A stretch of DNA of 19,975 bases from an uncultured Alphaproteobacteria bacterium (GTDB lineage Bacteria; Pseudomonadota; Alphaproteobacteria; Caulobacterales; Caulobacteraceae), in contig CAIYSH010000005.1 in NCBI GenBank assembly GCA_903928755.1, forward strand, positions 1 through 19,975. Reading direction: 5' to 3'. This document shows positions 13,352 to 19,841 of the stretch, in pieces. The notes below the pieces were generated by a model. The model was not told the origin of the DNA. It worked only from the letters and a program-made list of their open reading frames with translations, and did not search any database. The position numbers and the translations under genes were made by a program. The stretch's first letter is position 1. Every line of letters begins with the position of its first letter.

Positions 13352-14851
13352 CTAGAACCGCTCCAGCTGGGGATGGGGCAGGGCTCCCTTGTGCACATGC
13401 ATGGCCCCGTATTCCGCGCAGCGGGCCAGGGTCGGAATGGTTTTTCCGGGGTTGAGCAGCCCCCCGGGATCAAAGGCCGCCTTCAGGGCGTGGAAGGCAT
13501 CGTTCTCGGCCCGGGTGAACTGCACACACATCTGGTTTATCTTCTCGCGGCCCACGCCGTGCTCGCCGGTAATCGTGCCGCCCACCTCGACGCAGAGCTC
13601 CAGAATGGCCCCGCCCAGGGCTTCGGCCCGCTCTGAATCGCCCTCCAGCTCGGAGTTGTAGAGGATCAGCGGATGAAGATTGCCGTCGCCAGCGTGGAAG
13701 ACATTGGCCACTCCAAGCCCGTGCGCGTCGGCCAGCCGGCCGATTTCCGTCAGAACCCTGGGCAGGGCACGCCGGGGTATGGTGCCGTCAATGCAGTAAT
13801 AGTCCGGCGCCAGGCGGCCCATGGCCGGAAAGGCCCCCTTTCGGCCCGCCCAGAACCGTTTGCGCTCGGCTTCGTCCCTGGCGACCCTCACCTCCGAGGC
13901 GCCGGCCCGTTTCAGAAGGTCTGAAACCCGGGCGATCTCTTCGGTGACGTCGGCCTCTTCACCGTCAAGTTCGCAGAGCAGTATGGCCGCCGCAGATTTG
14001 GGATAGCCGGCCTGGGCAAAGTCCTCTGCGGCCCGAAGGGCGGGGCCGTCCATCATCTCGAGACCCGCAGGCACGACACCGGCGGCCATGATCTGAGCCA
14101 CGGCGCCGGCGGCAACTTCAACATCATCGAAGCTGGCCAGGATGACGCGGGCCACCTCCGGCAGGGGAGTGAGCTTGACCAGAACTTCGGTCACCACCCC
14201 CAGCAGGCCTTCGGAACCGGTCATCAGGGCCATGAGATCATAGCCCGGTGCATCCAGACCCTCTGATCCGAGGCGCAGGCGCTCGCCATCCACCGTGATG
14301 ACTTCAAGGCTCAATATGTTGTGCACGGTCAGGCCGTATTTCAGGCAATGCACCCCGCCGGCATTTTCCGCCACATTGCCGCCAATGGAGCAGGCGAGCT
14401 GGGACGAAGGGTCCGGGGCATAGAAAAGGCCCAGATCGGCGACGGCTTCGGAAATGGCGAGGTTCCTCACCCCGGGCTGCACCCGCGCCGTCCTGGCCTG
14501 GGCATCAATCTCCAGTATCCTGTTGAACCTGGACAGGCTGAGAAGGACGCAGCCGGGAAAGGGCAGGGCACCGCCGGAAAGGCCTGTGCCGGCCCCCCTT
14601 GCGACCACAGGGACGCCAAGTGCCGAGCAGGCCCTGAGGACGGCCTGAACCTGGGGCACGGTTTCAGGCAGGGCGACAGCGCCGGGCAGGCTTCGATAAG
14701 CGGCGAGCCCATCGGTTTCATAGGGGGTCATGCCCTCGATCGAGGTGACCAGTCCACCCGGTGGCAGGAGGGGCTCAAGGGTTCGACGCAGCAGGGCGGT
14801 TCCCACCTGGCCAAAGGGTCCGTCTACCCGGTCGTCAAAGGTATCAAGCAT
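13352..14851 (-). CDS. glcD: Glycolate oxidase catalytic subunit GlcD
   Basis: A 499-residue FAD-linked oxidase (PCMH plus FAD-oxidase C-terminal domain) that oxidises glycolate, and often D-lactate, to the 2-oxo acid. Motifs: VVARGAGTGLSGGALPFPG (PCMH), SSQLACSIGGNVAENAGG with HCLKYG, GYDLMALMTGSEGLLGVVTE, and in the C-terminal domain NVFHAGDGNLHPLILY and TITGEHGVGREKINQM, which supply the flavin-site histidines. Full family length. It is the first gene of the minus-strand glcDEF operon; the ATG at 14851 has only a weak GAGAT upstream. It diverges from the SDR gene across 105 bp. No glcC-type regulator or malate synthase is in the window. Confidence 0.95.
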   Translation of the reverse strand: MLDTFDDRVDGPFGQVGTALLRRTLEPLLPPGGLVTSIEGMTPYETDGLAAYRSLPGAVALPETVPQVQAVLRACSALGVPVVARGAGTGLSGGALPFPGCVLLSLSRFNRILEIDAQARTARVQPGVRNLAISEAVADLGLFYAPDPSSQLACSIGGNVAENAGGVHCLKYGLTVHNILSLEVITVDGERLRLGSEGLDAPGYDLMALMTGSEGLLGVVTEVLVKLTPLPEVARVILASFDDVEVAAGAVAQIMAAGVVPAGLEMMDGPALRAAEDFAQAGYPKSAAAILLCELDGEEADVTEEIARVSDLLKRAGASEVRVARDEAERKRFWAGRKGAFPAMGRLAPDYYCIDGTIPRRALPRVLTEIGRLADAHGLGVANVFHAGDGNLHPLILYNSELEGDSERAEALGGAILELCVEVGGTITGEHGVGREKINQMCVQFTRAENDAFHALKAAFDPGGLLNPGKTIPTLARCAEYGAMHVHKGALPHPQLERF

Positions 14852-14897
14852 TCGGATCTCATGACGGTCGTCAGCGAAAATGTCGCGAACAATCCTT

Positions 14898-14929
14898 TAG
14901 CCTCAACCCCGCCTCAGGCTACAAGGAGG
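14898..14929 (+). promoter_or_regulatory. Inverted repeat followed by a strong but distant Shine-Dalgarno
   Basis: TAGCCT (14898-14903) and AGGCTA (14916-14921) form a perfect 6-bp inverted repeat with a 12-base loop in the glcD/SDR divergent region. A full AAGGAGG (14923-14929) follows at once, but no ATG, GTG or TTG occurs at the proper distance. The SDR start at 14957 instead uses GGGAG at 14946-14950. The repeat could be an operator or an mRNA hairpin. Confidence 0.35.
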
Positions 14930-14956
14930 AAATCGCAAAATCTCAGGGAGATGAAC

Positions 14957-15727
14957 ATGGACCTCGGTCTCAAAGGCAAGACAGCCATCGTCACGGGCGC
15001 AACCCGGGGCATAGGTCGCGCCATCGCAGACCTGTTCGCCGATGAAGGGGCCAATGTCGCCATCTGTGCCCGCAAGCCCGAAGAGGTCGAGGCGACAGTC
15101 GCCGCCCTCAAGGCCAAGGGGGTTTCGGCCTTTGGTCAGGTCGTGGACATTGCCGACGGCGTGGCACTGCAGGCCTTCATCACGGCGGCAGGCGAAGCCC
15201 TGGGCGGTGTTGATATTGTGGTCTCCAATGCCAGTGCCCTGGTCCAGGGTTCCCGCGAAGCCGACTGGCGCGCCATGTTCGAAATCGACATGCTCGGCGC
15301 GGTCAATGTGCTTGAAGCCGCCAGGCCCTTCCTTGAAAAAGCCGGCGCTGAAAAGGGCGATGCGGCCCTGATCATCATTTCCTCAATCTCCGCAGCCGAA
15401 GCCGCCAGTCCGTCGGCCTATGGGGCGATCAAGGCGGCCCAGATCCACTTTGCCAAGGGTGTTGCCAAGGAAAACGCGTCAAAACATGTCCGGTGCAATG
15501 TGATTTCGCCCGGGACGGTCTTCTTCGAGGACGGGGTCTGGGGCCGGGTCAAGGTCGGCATGCCGGCCTTTTTCGAGCAGACCATCAAGCGCAATCCGAC
15601 CGGCCGCATGGCCACACCGGAGGAAATCGCGTCCGCAGCAGTCTTCCTCTCCAGCCCCCGCTCAGCCTTTACGACCGGCATCAACATGGTCGTGGACGGG
15701 GCCATCAGCGCCCGTGTCAATTTCTGA
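14957..15727 (+). CDS. Short-chain dehydrogenase/reductase (SDR)
   Basis: A 256-residue classical SDR, an NAD(P)-dependent alcohol or 3-oxoacyl oxidoreductase. Motifs: TGATRGIG (13-20) cofactor loop, a basic ARKPEE after beta-2 (38-43) suggesting NADP(H), SNASAL (90-95) in place of the usual NNAG, active-site Ser142/143 (IISSISAAEA), Tyr155 and Lys159 (YGAIK), PGTV (185-188) and the C-terminal TTGINMVVDGAI. I chose the second ATG at 14957 because GGGAG ends 6 bases before it; the ATG at 14951 leaves no spacer. The frame runs far upstream but that part is antisense to glcD. The stop is 10 bp before the dienelactone-hydrolase-like gene, so the two probably form an operon. Confidence 0.9.
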   Translation: MDLGLKGKTAIVTGATRGIGRAIADLFADEGANVAICARKPEEVEATVAALKAKGVSAFGQVVDIADGVALQAFITAAGEALGGVDIVVSNASALVQGSREADWRAMFEIDMLGAVNVLEAARPFLEKAGAEKGDAALIIISSISAAEAASPSAYGAIKAAQIHFAKGVAKENASKHVRCNVISPGTVFFEDGVWGRVKVGMPAFFEQTIKRNPTGRMATPEEIASAAVFLSSPRSAFTTGINMVVDGAISARVNF

Positions 15728-15737
15728 GGTCAGACCC

Positions 15738-16475
15738 ATGATCGAACGTCAGCTTGAGGTGCCGACCAAGGTCGGCGCGACCACCACCTTCATCGTTCAC
15801 CCGGAACGGGATGGCCCTCATCCCCTGGTGATCTTCTATATGGATGCCCCGGCCATTCGCGAGGAGCTTCGCGACATGGCCCGGCGGTTCGCCACCTGCG
15901 GCTATTACGTCATGCTGCCCAACCTCTATTACCGGTCTGGCGAGATGGAACTGGGGCCGATCAATTCAGATCCCGACCATCCCAGCCGGAAGAAGATGTT
16001 CGAGCTGATGAATGGCCTGTCCATCGACATGGTCATGGAGGACACCGATGCCCTTCTGGCCTTCGCCGGGACCGATCCCGCAGCATTGACGGCAAAGGTG
16101 GGCCTCGTCGGCTACTGCATGAGCGGCCAGTTCGTGGTCAACGCCGCCGCCCGCCATGCGGACAGGGTCAAGGCCGGCGCGTCGATCTATGGCACCTATC
16201 TGGTCACCGACAAGCCCAACAGCCCCCATGTCATGGCGCGCAAGGTCGGGGGCGAGCTCTATTTCGCCTGCGCGGAAATCGACGTCTGGGCACCTGCAGA
16301 AACCATTGCAGCCCTGGATGCGTCCCTTAAGGCAGACGGGCTCAATGCTGAGGTCGAGGTCTATCCGGGCGTTCACCACGGCTTCGCCTTCCCCCAGCGC
16401 CCGGCCTATGACAAGCCCTCGGCAGAGCGTCACTGGGAACGGGTGCTGGCCCTGTTCGGGCGCAATCTTGGCTGA
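15738..16475 (+). CDS. Dienelactone hydrolase family protein
   Basis: A 245-residue cytosolic alpha/beta hydrolase with the dienelactone hydrolase hallmark of a cysteine nucleophile: GYCMSG (125-130, Cys127), acid Asp182 (AEIDVWAP) and His213/214 (GVHHGFAF). It has the N-terminal MDAPAIREELRDMARR and MLPNLYYR typical of a clade common in alphaproteobacteria. Classical members open dienelactones in chlorocatechol degradation, but no chlorocatechol genes are here, so the substrate is open. TGAGG at 15725-15729, overlapping the SDR stop, precedes the ATG by 8 bases and supports the start and coupling to the SDR. It converges on a GNAT gene with 35 bp between stops. Confidence 0.9.
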   Translation: MIERQLEVPTKVGATTTFIVHPERDGPHPLVIFYMDAPAIREELRDMARRFATCGYYVMLPNLYYRSGEMELGPINSDPDHPSRKKMFELMNGLSIDMVMEDTDALLAFAGTDPAALTAKVGLVGYCMSGQFVVNAAARHADRVKAGASIYGTYLVTDKPNSPHVMARKVGGELYFACAEIDVWAPAETIAALDASLKADGLNAEVEVYPGVHHGFAFPQRPAYDKPSAERHWERVLALFGRNLG

Positions 16476-16510
16476 AGCGGGACGGCGGGGCCCACAATGT
16501 CCCTGCCGGT

Positions 16511-17065
16511 CTACCGCTTGCGGTCAGTGGCCAGGAGCCCGTGGATCAGGGAGTCCGTCGGGACTCCGTCCACCAGCACGTGTTCGCGGAGCCGCCCTTC
16601 GGGCTGGAAACCGCAGGCTTCAAGCTGGGCCACCACATCGGTCCGGAAGCTGAAGGCCTCGGTTGTCAGTTTGCGCAGGTCGAGGTCATCGAAGGCCAGG
16701 TCCTGCACCAGCCCGAAAAAGGCCCTGAAGGCCTGCTGATAGCGGCCCGCATCCTCGGTCCATTCCGGCGTCAGCAGAAACGAAACCTCGGCCCGTCGGT
16801 CGCGCCAGTTCACATGCACCAGTCCACCATATCCGATCCGCGCTCCAGCCTTGAACAGGGTGAGCAGGATGTTGGAAGGCTCGGCCTGGTCCAGGGTCGG
16901 CCAGATCTCTCGTTCGAAATAGCTGACCTGGTCTGCAGCCGTGATCACGGCCGTCTGTCGCAGGACCCTGATCTGCGCGTTTCGCCACTGACGGATATCT
17001 TCGATGTCATCGGGCTGAACAGACCTGACCTGAAAATCCCCCGACGAAAGCGTTCGCCGTGGCAT
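16511..17065 (-). CDS. GNAT family N-acetyltransferase
   Basis: A 184-residue acetyl-CoA-dependent N-acetyltransferase of the GNAT fold. The N-terminal FQVRSVQPDDIEDIRQWRN resembles the RimJ/RimL or sugar-acetyltransferase type, with the WRN motif that often precedes substrate-binding arginines. ARIGYGGLVHVNWRDRRAEV forms beta-2/3, LDLRKLTTEAFSFRTDVVA replaces the usual LExN helix, and LEACGFQPEGRLREHVLVDG is the typical C-terminal block. The start is uncertain: an ATG at 17065 begins just before the conserved domain but lacks a clear ribosome-binding site; an in-frame GTG at 17125 adds 20 residues. Substrate not deducible. It lies downstream of the P450 gene on the same strand (118 bp). Confidence 0.8.
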   Translation of the reverse strand: MPRRTLSSGDFQVRSVQPDDIEDIRQWRNAQIRVLRQTAVITAADQVSYFEREIWPTLDQAEPSNILLTLFKAGARIGYGGLVHVNWRDRRAEVSFLLTPEWTEDAGRYQQAFRAFFGLVQDLAFDDLDLRKLTTEAFSFRTDVVAQLEACGFQPEGRLREHVLVDGVPTDSLIHGLLATDRKR

Positions 17066-17183
17066 ACAGGCATAGTGGCGCGGGTCACTCTGCAAGCCCA
17101 ACACTCCAGCTTCATTACGCGCCACCAGGCCTGACGTCCGGCCCCATGCGCGCGCTGATTTTCGGAGCCGATCCCGTCCGGAC

Positions 17184-18440
17184 CTAGGCCCGGCGCGGAA
17201 TGACCACCTTCATGGATTCATAGCCCTTCACGAAGCTGGAATAGACCCGCTTGGGTTCTGCCACCACATGGATCTCGGGGAAGCGCTTGAGGATTTCTTC
17301 CCAGATGATGCGCAACTGGAGTTCGGCCAGGCGATTGCCGACGCACCGGTGAATGCCGAAGCCGAAGCTGATGTGCTGGCGGGGCCGCTCGCGGTCGATG
17401 ATATAGGCGTTGGGGTTGTCGATGACCTCTTCGTCCCGGTTGCCCGAGACATACCACATGACGACCTTGTCGCCCTTCCTGATCAGCTTTCCGCCCAGTT
17501 CGTAATCGCTCAGGGCGACACGACGCATGTGGGCCAGTGGGGTCTGCCAGCGGATGGTTTCCGACACCATGGAAGGGATGAGGTCAGGGTTTTCCCTGAG
17601 CTTCCTGTACTGGTCGGGGTTCTGGTTCAGGGCCAGGACCGAGCCCGATATCGTATTGCGGGTCGTGTCATTGCCCCCAACGGTCAGCAGGACGATGTTT
17701 CCGAAATACTCCCGGGGTTCCATGTTCCGGGTCGCCGCGCCGTGGGCCAGCATGGAGATCAAGTCTCCGGCCGGGGGGGCATTGACCCGCTGGTTCCAGA
17801 GGTTGGTGAAATAGGCGTGATATTCCACGAAGATCTGCATCTTCTGTTCGATGGTATCGATCAGGCCCTGACCCGGCGCTGCGGTCACGACGTCGGACCA
17901 GTAGGTCAGCTTGCGGCGATCGGCCTGCGGCATGTCGAAGAGCGTGGCCAGGGTCATGGCCGTCAGCTCCATGGACACCTTGTCGACCCAGTCGAATTCC
18001 TCGCCGATCGGCAGGTTGTCGAGGATCATGGCAGCCCGTTCCCGGATCAGGGGCTCGAGCACGGCCAGATTCATGGGGGAAACGACCGGGCTGACCGTCT
18101 TGCGCTGCACGTCATGCTTGGGCGGGTCCATGGCAATGAACATGGGCAGGGGGCCCTCGCCGCCCGTCTGGTTGGCAATGGTGATGCCGCCTTCAGACGA
18201 GAAGACCTGGTGGTTGGTGTCCACGGCCATGATGTCGTTGTACTTGGTGATCGACCAGTAGGGGCCGAACTCGTGTTCTTCGGTGTAATGGACCGGATCT
18301 TCCTTCCGGAGCCGCTCGAAATACGGCCACATCACATTGTCCTGGAACAGCTTGGGCTGGGCTGGATTAATCTGGTCAAGAGGCATGCTGTAAGCCAGCG
18401 CCTGATGGTCTTTTGCCAGATCCACGTTTCCGTCGCTCAT
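17184..18440 (-). CDS. Cytochrome P450 of the CYP153 type (alkane terminal hydroxylase)
   Basis: A 418-residue soluble bacterial P450. Motifs: I-helix GGNDTT (255-260), ExxR at Glu294-Arg297 (ETIR), and heme loop FGFGIHRCVG (359-368) with Cys366 as the iron ligand. MFIAMDPPKHDVQRKTVSPV (100-119), RWQTPLAHMRR (297-307), KVVMWYVSGNRDEEVID (325-341), RPRQHISFGFGIHRCVGNRL and the C-terminal FVKGYESM follow the CYP153 alkane omega-hydroxylases closely, as I recall them. The reaction would be terminal hydroxylation of medium-chain alkanes or fatty acids. GAGGGAG lies just before the ATG at 18440. CYP153 needs a ferredoxin and ferredoxin reductase, often neighbours; none is in this window. The upstream region is rich in inverted repeats. 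Subfamily is not determined. Confidence 0.92.
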   Translation of the reverse strand: MSDGNVDLAKDHQALAYSMPLDQINPAQPKLFQDNVMWPYFERLRKEDPVHYTEEHEFGPYWSITKYNDIMAVDTNHQVFSSEGGITIANQTGGEGPLPMFIAMDPPKHDVQRKTVSPVVSPMNLAVLEPLIRERAAMILDNLPIGEEFDWVDKVSMELTAMTLATLFDMPQADRRKLTYWSDVVTAAPGQGLIDTIEQKMQIFVEYHAYFTNLWNQRVNAPPAGDLISMLAHGAATRNMEPREYFGNIVLLTVGGNDTTRNTISGSVLALNQNPDQYRKLRENPDLIPSMVSETIRWQTPLAHMRRVALSDYELGGKLIRKGDKVVMWYVSGNRDEEVIDNPNAYIIDRERPRQHISFGFGIHRCVGNRLAELQLRIIWEEILKRFPEIHVVAEPKRVYSSFVKGYESMKVVIPRRA

Positions 18441-18450
18441 CGGAATGCTC

Positions 18451-18523
18451 CCTCAAGCCGCTCTGTAATAATGACGCCTGTGTCAACTTAAACCGAAAAC
18501 GCGCATTCGCCAACGGCTTGAGG
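18451..18523 (-). promoter_or_regulatory. CYP153 leader: 10-bp inverted repeat that could hide the ribosome binding site
   Basis: CCTCAAGCCG (18451-18460) and CGGCTTGAGG (18514-18523) are perfect complements separated by 53 bp. In a minus-strand transcript the proximal arm includes the GAGG of the CYP153 Shine-Dalgarno, 10 bases before the ATG. Inside the loop lies TGAC-N6-GTCA (18472-18485). It may be an mRNA hairpin or a pair of DNA-binding sites; the transcription start is unknown. Confidence 0.4.
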
Positions 18524-18532
18524 CGGAAAATA

Positions 18533-18558
18533 CCGGATCCGGATCAAGAAAATCTTGA
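18533..18558. promoter_or_regulatory. Adjacent palindromes in the CYP153/RNA methyltransferase divergent region
   Basis: The perfect palindrome CCGGATCCGG (18533-18542) is followed by TCAAGA-AAA-TCTTGA (18544-18558), a perfect 6-bp inverted repeat with a 3-base spacer, of the size bound by dimeric regulators such as TetR, MarR or GntR proteins. It lies 31 bp from the methyltransferase start and over 100 bp from the CYP153 start. The regulator is unknown. Confidence 0.4.
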
Positions 18559-18589
18559 CCGCGGTTCCGGTGTGCCCACTCCAGTCGGC

Positions 18590-19393
18590 ATGACCGTCCT
18601 CCAGGATATCCATGACCCCTTCGACCCCCGGATCGCCGCCTTTACCCAGGTGCGCGAGAAGGATCTCGTCGGTCGAGACGGCATCTTCATCGCAGAAGGC
18701 GAGGTCGTCGTTCGCCGCCTTGTGGGGTCGGCGGAGGTCGAACCGGTTTCACTCCTGCTGGCGCGCAAGCGGTTTGAGGGCATGGCCGATCTGATTGCCG
18801 CCCTGCCCTCGGGGGTCGAGACCTATCTGGCCGATCAGGATGTCATGGACGCGATTGTCGGCTTTCCCATTCATCGTGGCATATTGGCGACCGGACGCCG
18901 CCGGCAGGTGCGGAAGGCGTCGCAATTGCTGGCCGGACTTCCTGCAGACGCCACGGTTCTGGCCCTGAGCGGCATTGCAAACCACGACAATATGGGGGGA
19001 CTGTTCCGCAATGCAGCTGCCTTTGGCGTGGACGCCGTCCTTGCCGACAGTGATTGCTGCGATCCGCTCTACAGAAAGGCCATCAGGGTCAGCGTGGGTG
19101 CGGCCCTGGCCATGCCCTTTGCCCGGCTGGCAAGGGGGGAAGACCTGATCTCTGTTCTGACGGAGGCCGGATTTCAGCCGCTTGCGCTCAGTCCGAAGGG
19201 CGAGGTGCGACTGGTCGACCTTCGACCGGCCCGGCGACGGGCTGTGCTGATGGGGGCGGAAGGGCCTGGACTGCCGGACACCTATCTCGCGAGGTCAGAA
19301 ACCGTGACCATTCCCATGGCCAACGGTTTCGATTCCCTCAATGTCGCCACCACCGCAGGGATCGTCCTGCATCACCTGCGGTTTGGGGGCTGA
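18590..19393 (+). CDS. TrmH/SpoU family RNA 2'-O-ribose methyltransferase
   Basis: A 267-residue SPOUT-class enzyme that would methylate a ribose 2'-OH in tRNA or rRNA using S-adenosylmethionine. The three SpoU motifs are present: motif 1 NHDNMGGLFRNAAAFG (131-146, with Asn134 and Arg140), motif 2 VLMGAEGPGLP (219-229) and motif 3 IPMANGFDSLNVATTAGI (241-258), the last two building the trefoil knot. An N-terminal domain (residues 10-110, FIAEGEVVVRRLV) resembles the substrate-binding domain of the RlmB/TsnR group. The ATG at 18590 starts conserved sequence; the ribosome-binding site is poor. Target nucleotide cannot be read from the sequence. It is divergent from CYP153 and convergent with the XRE regulator (7 bp between stops). 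Confidence 0.9.
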   Translation: MTVLQDIHDPFDPRIAAFTQVREKDLVGRDGIFIAEGEVVVRRLVGSAEVEPVSLLLARKRFEGMADLIAALPSGVETYLADQDVMDAIVGFPIHRGILATGRRRQVRKASQLLAGLPADATVLALSGIANHDNMGGLFRNAAAFGVDAVLADSDCCDPLYRKAIRVSVGAALAMPFARLARGEDLISVLTEAGFQPLALSPKGEVRLVDLRPARRRAVLMGAEGPGLPDTYLARSETVTIPMANGFDSLNVATTAGIVLHHLRFGG

Positions 19394-19405
19394 GGTCGGC
19401 TCAGC
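19389..19405. terminator. Symmetric hairpin across two convergent stop codons
   Basis: GCTGAG (19389-19394) and CTCAGC (19400-19405) form a perfect 6-bp stem with loop GTCGG. Each arm carries the stop codon of one gene: TGA of the methyltransferase and, on the minus strand, TGA of the XRE gene. No T-tract follows on either side, so terminator activity is only possible. Confidence 0.3.
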
Positions 19406-19811
19406 GTGCCCGGCGTTGGGGCTGGGAATCCGCTTCTTCGATCAGTGACCGGGTCAGATTCAGGATGGCGGTGCGAAGACCTGGCTGCTTCACGCTGGCG
19501 AAGGCTTCCAGCAGCTGGACGGCCCCGGGAACCGCGAGTTTCTCGAACAGCGAGGGATCGCCGGTCTGTTCAGTCGCTTCCCCGACAAGATCGCCCACAG
19601 AGGTGTCGAGCTTGTGGGCAATGCGAACCAGCATGGACGCCGAAACGCGGTTGGCACCACGCTCATATTTCTGGACCTGCTGGAAGCTCACACCCAGAAA
19701 TTCCGCCAGGGTGGACTGGGACACACCCAGCCATTTCCGACGGACACGTATCCGGTGGCCCACGGCGATGTCGATGGGATCTGGGCCTGCGTCTGCTACG
19801 GTGTCTTTCAC
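19401..19811 (-). CDS. XRE-family helix-turn-helix transcriptional regulator
   Basis: A 136-residue Cro/CI-type DNA-binding protein. The HTH lies at about residues 18-72 (IAVGHRIRVRRKWLGVSQ, then STLAEFLGVSFQQVQKYERG, ANRVSASMLVRIAHKLDTSV), with the usual pattern of helix 2 (STLAEFLGV) and recognition helix 3 (SFQQVQKYERG). The C-terminal part (EKLAVPGAVQLLEAFASVKQ) is helical and may mediate dimerisation or ligand sensing. This form is common in alphaproteobacteria. I chose the GTG at 19811 because AAGGA (19819-19823, minus strand) lies 7 bases upstream; another GTG at 19841 would add 10 residues. The regulated genes are unknown; autoregulation is an inference from the repeats just upstream. 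Confidence 0.9.
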   Translation of the reverse strand: MKDTVADAGPDPIDIAVGHRIRVRRKWLGVSQSTLAEFLGVSFQQVQKYERGANRVSASMLVRIAHKLDTSVGDLVGEATEQTGDPSLFEKLAVPGAVQLLEAFASVKQPGLRTAILNLTRSLIEEADSQPQRRAR

Positions 19812-19841
19812 AACTTTATCCTTCGTCCATTCAACGCGCAC

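Noticed and set aside
12722..13636. A 304-codon plus-strand frame across glcE and glcD
   Set aside because: Antisense to two conserved genes, with glutamine/glycine-rich low-information sequence and no conserved motif.
8861..14851. Dehydrogenase, ornithine-cyclodeaminase-like gene and glcDEF as one pathway cluster
   Set aside because: They are on alternating strands in separate transcription units, and no shared metabolite links them convincingly.
14321..14956. Extended plus-strand frame running into the SDR from inside glcD
   Set aside because: It is antisense to clearly conserved glcD sequence. The SDR domain and its ribosome-binding site place the start at 14957.
16476..16510. GGGAC/GTCCC repeat between the dienelactone hydrolase and GNAT genes as a terminator
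   Set aside because: The stem is only 5 bp with a 15-base loop and no T-tract on either strand.
16541..17134. A 197-codon plus-strand frame opposite the GNAT gene
   Set aside because: The GNAT motifs are on the minus strand; the other frame has no motif.
17268..18491. A 407-codon open plus-strand frame opposite CYP153
   Set aside because: The minus strand encodes a full P450 with all motifs. The opposite frame is open because of GC-rich codon usage and shows no recognisable domain.
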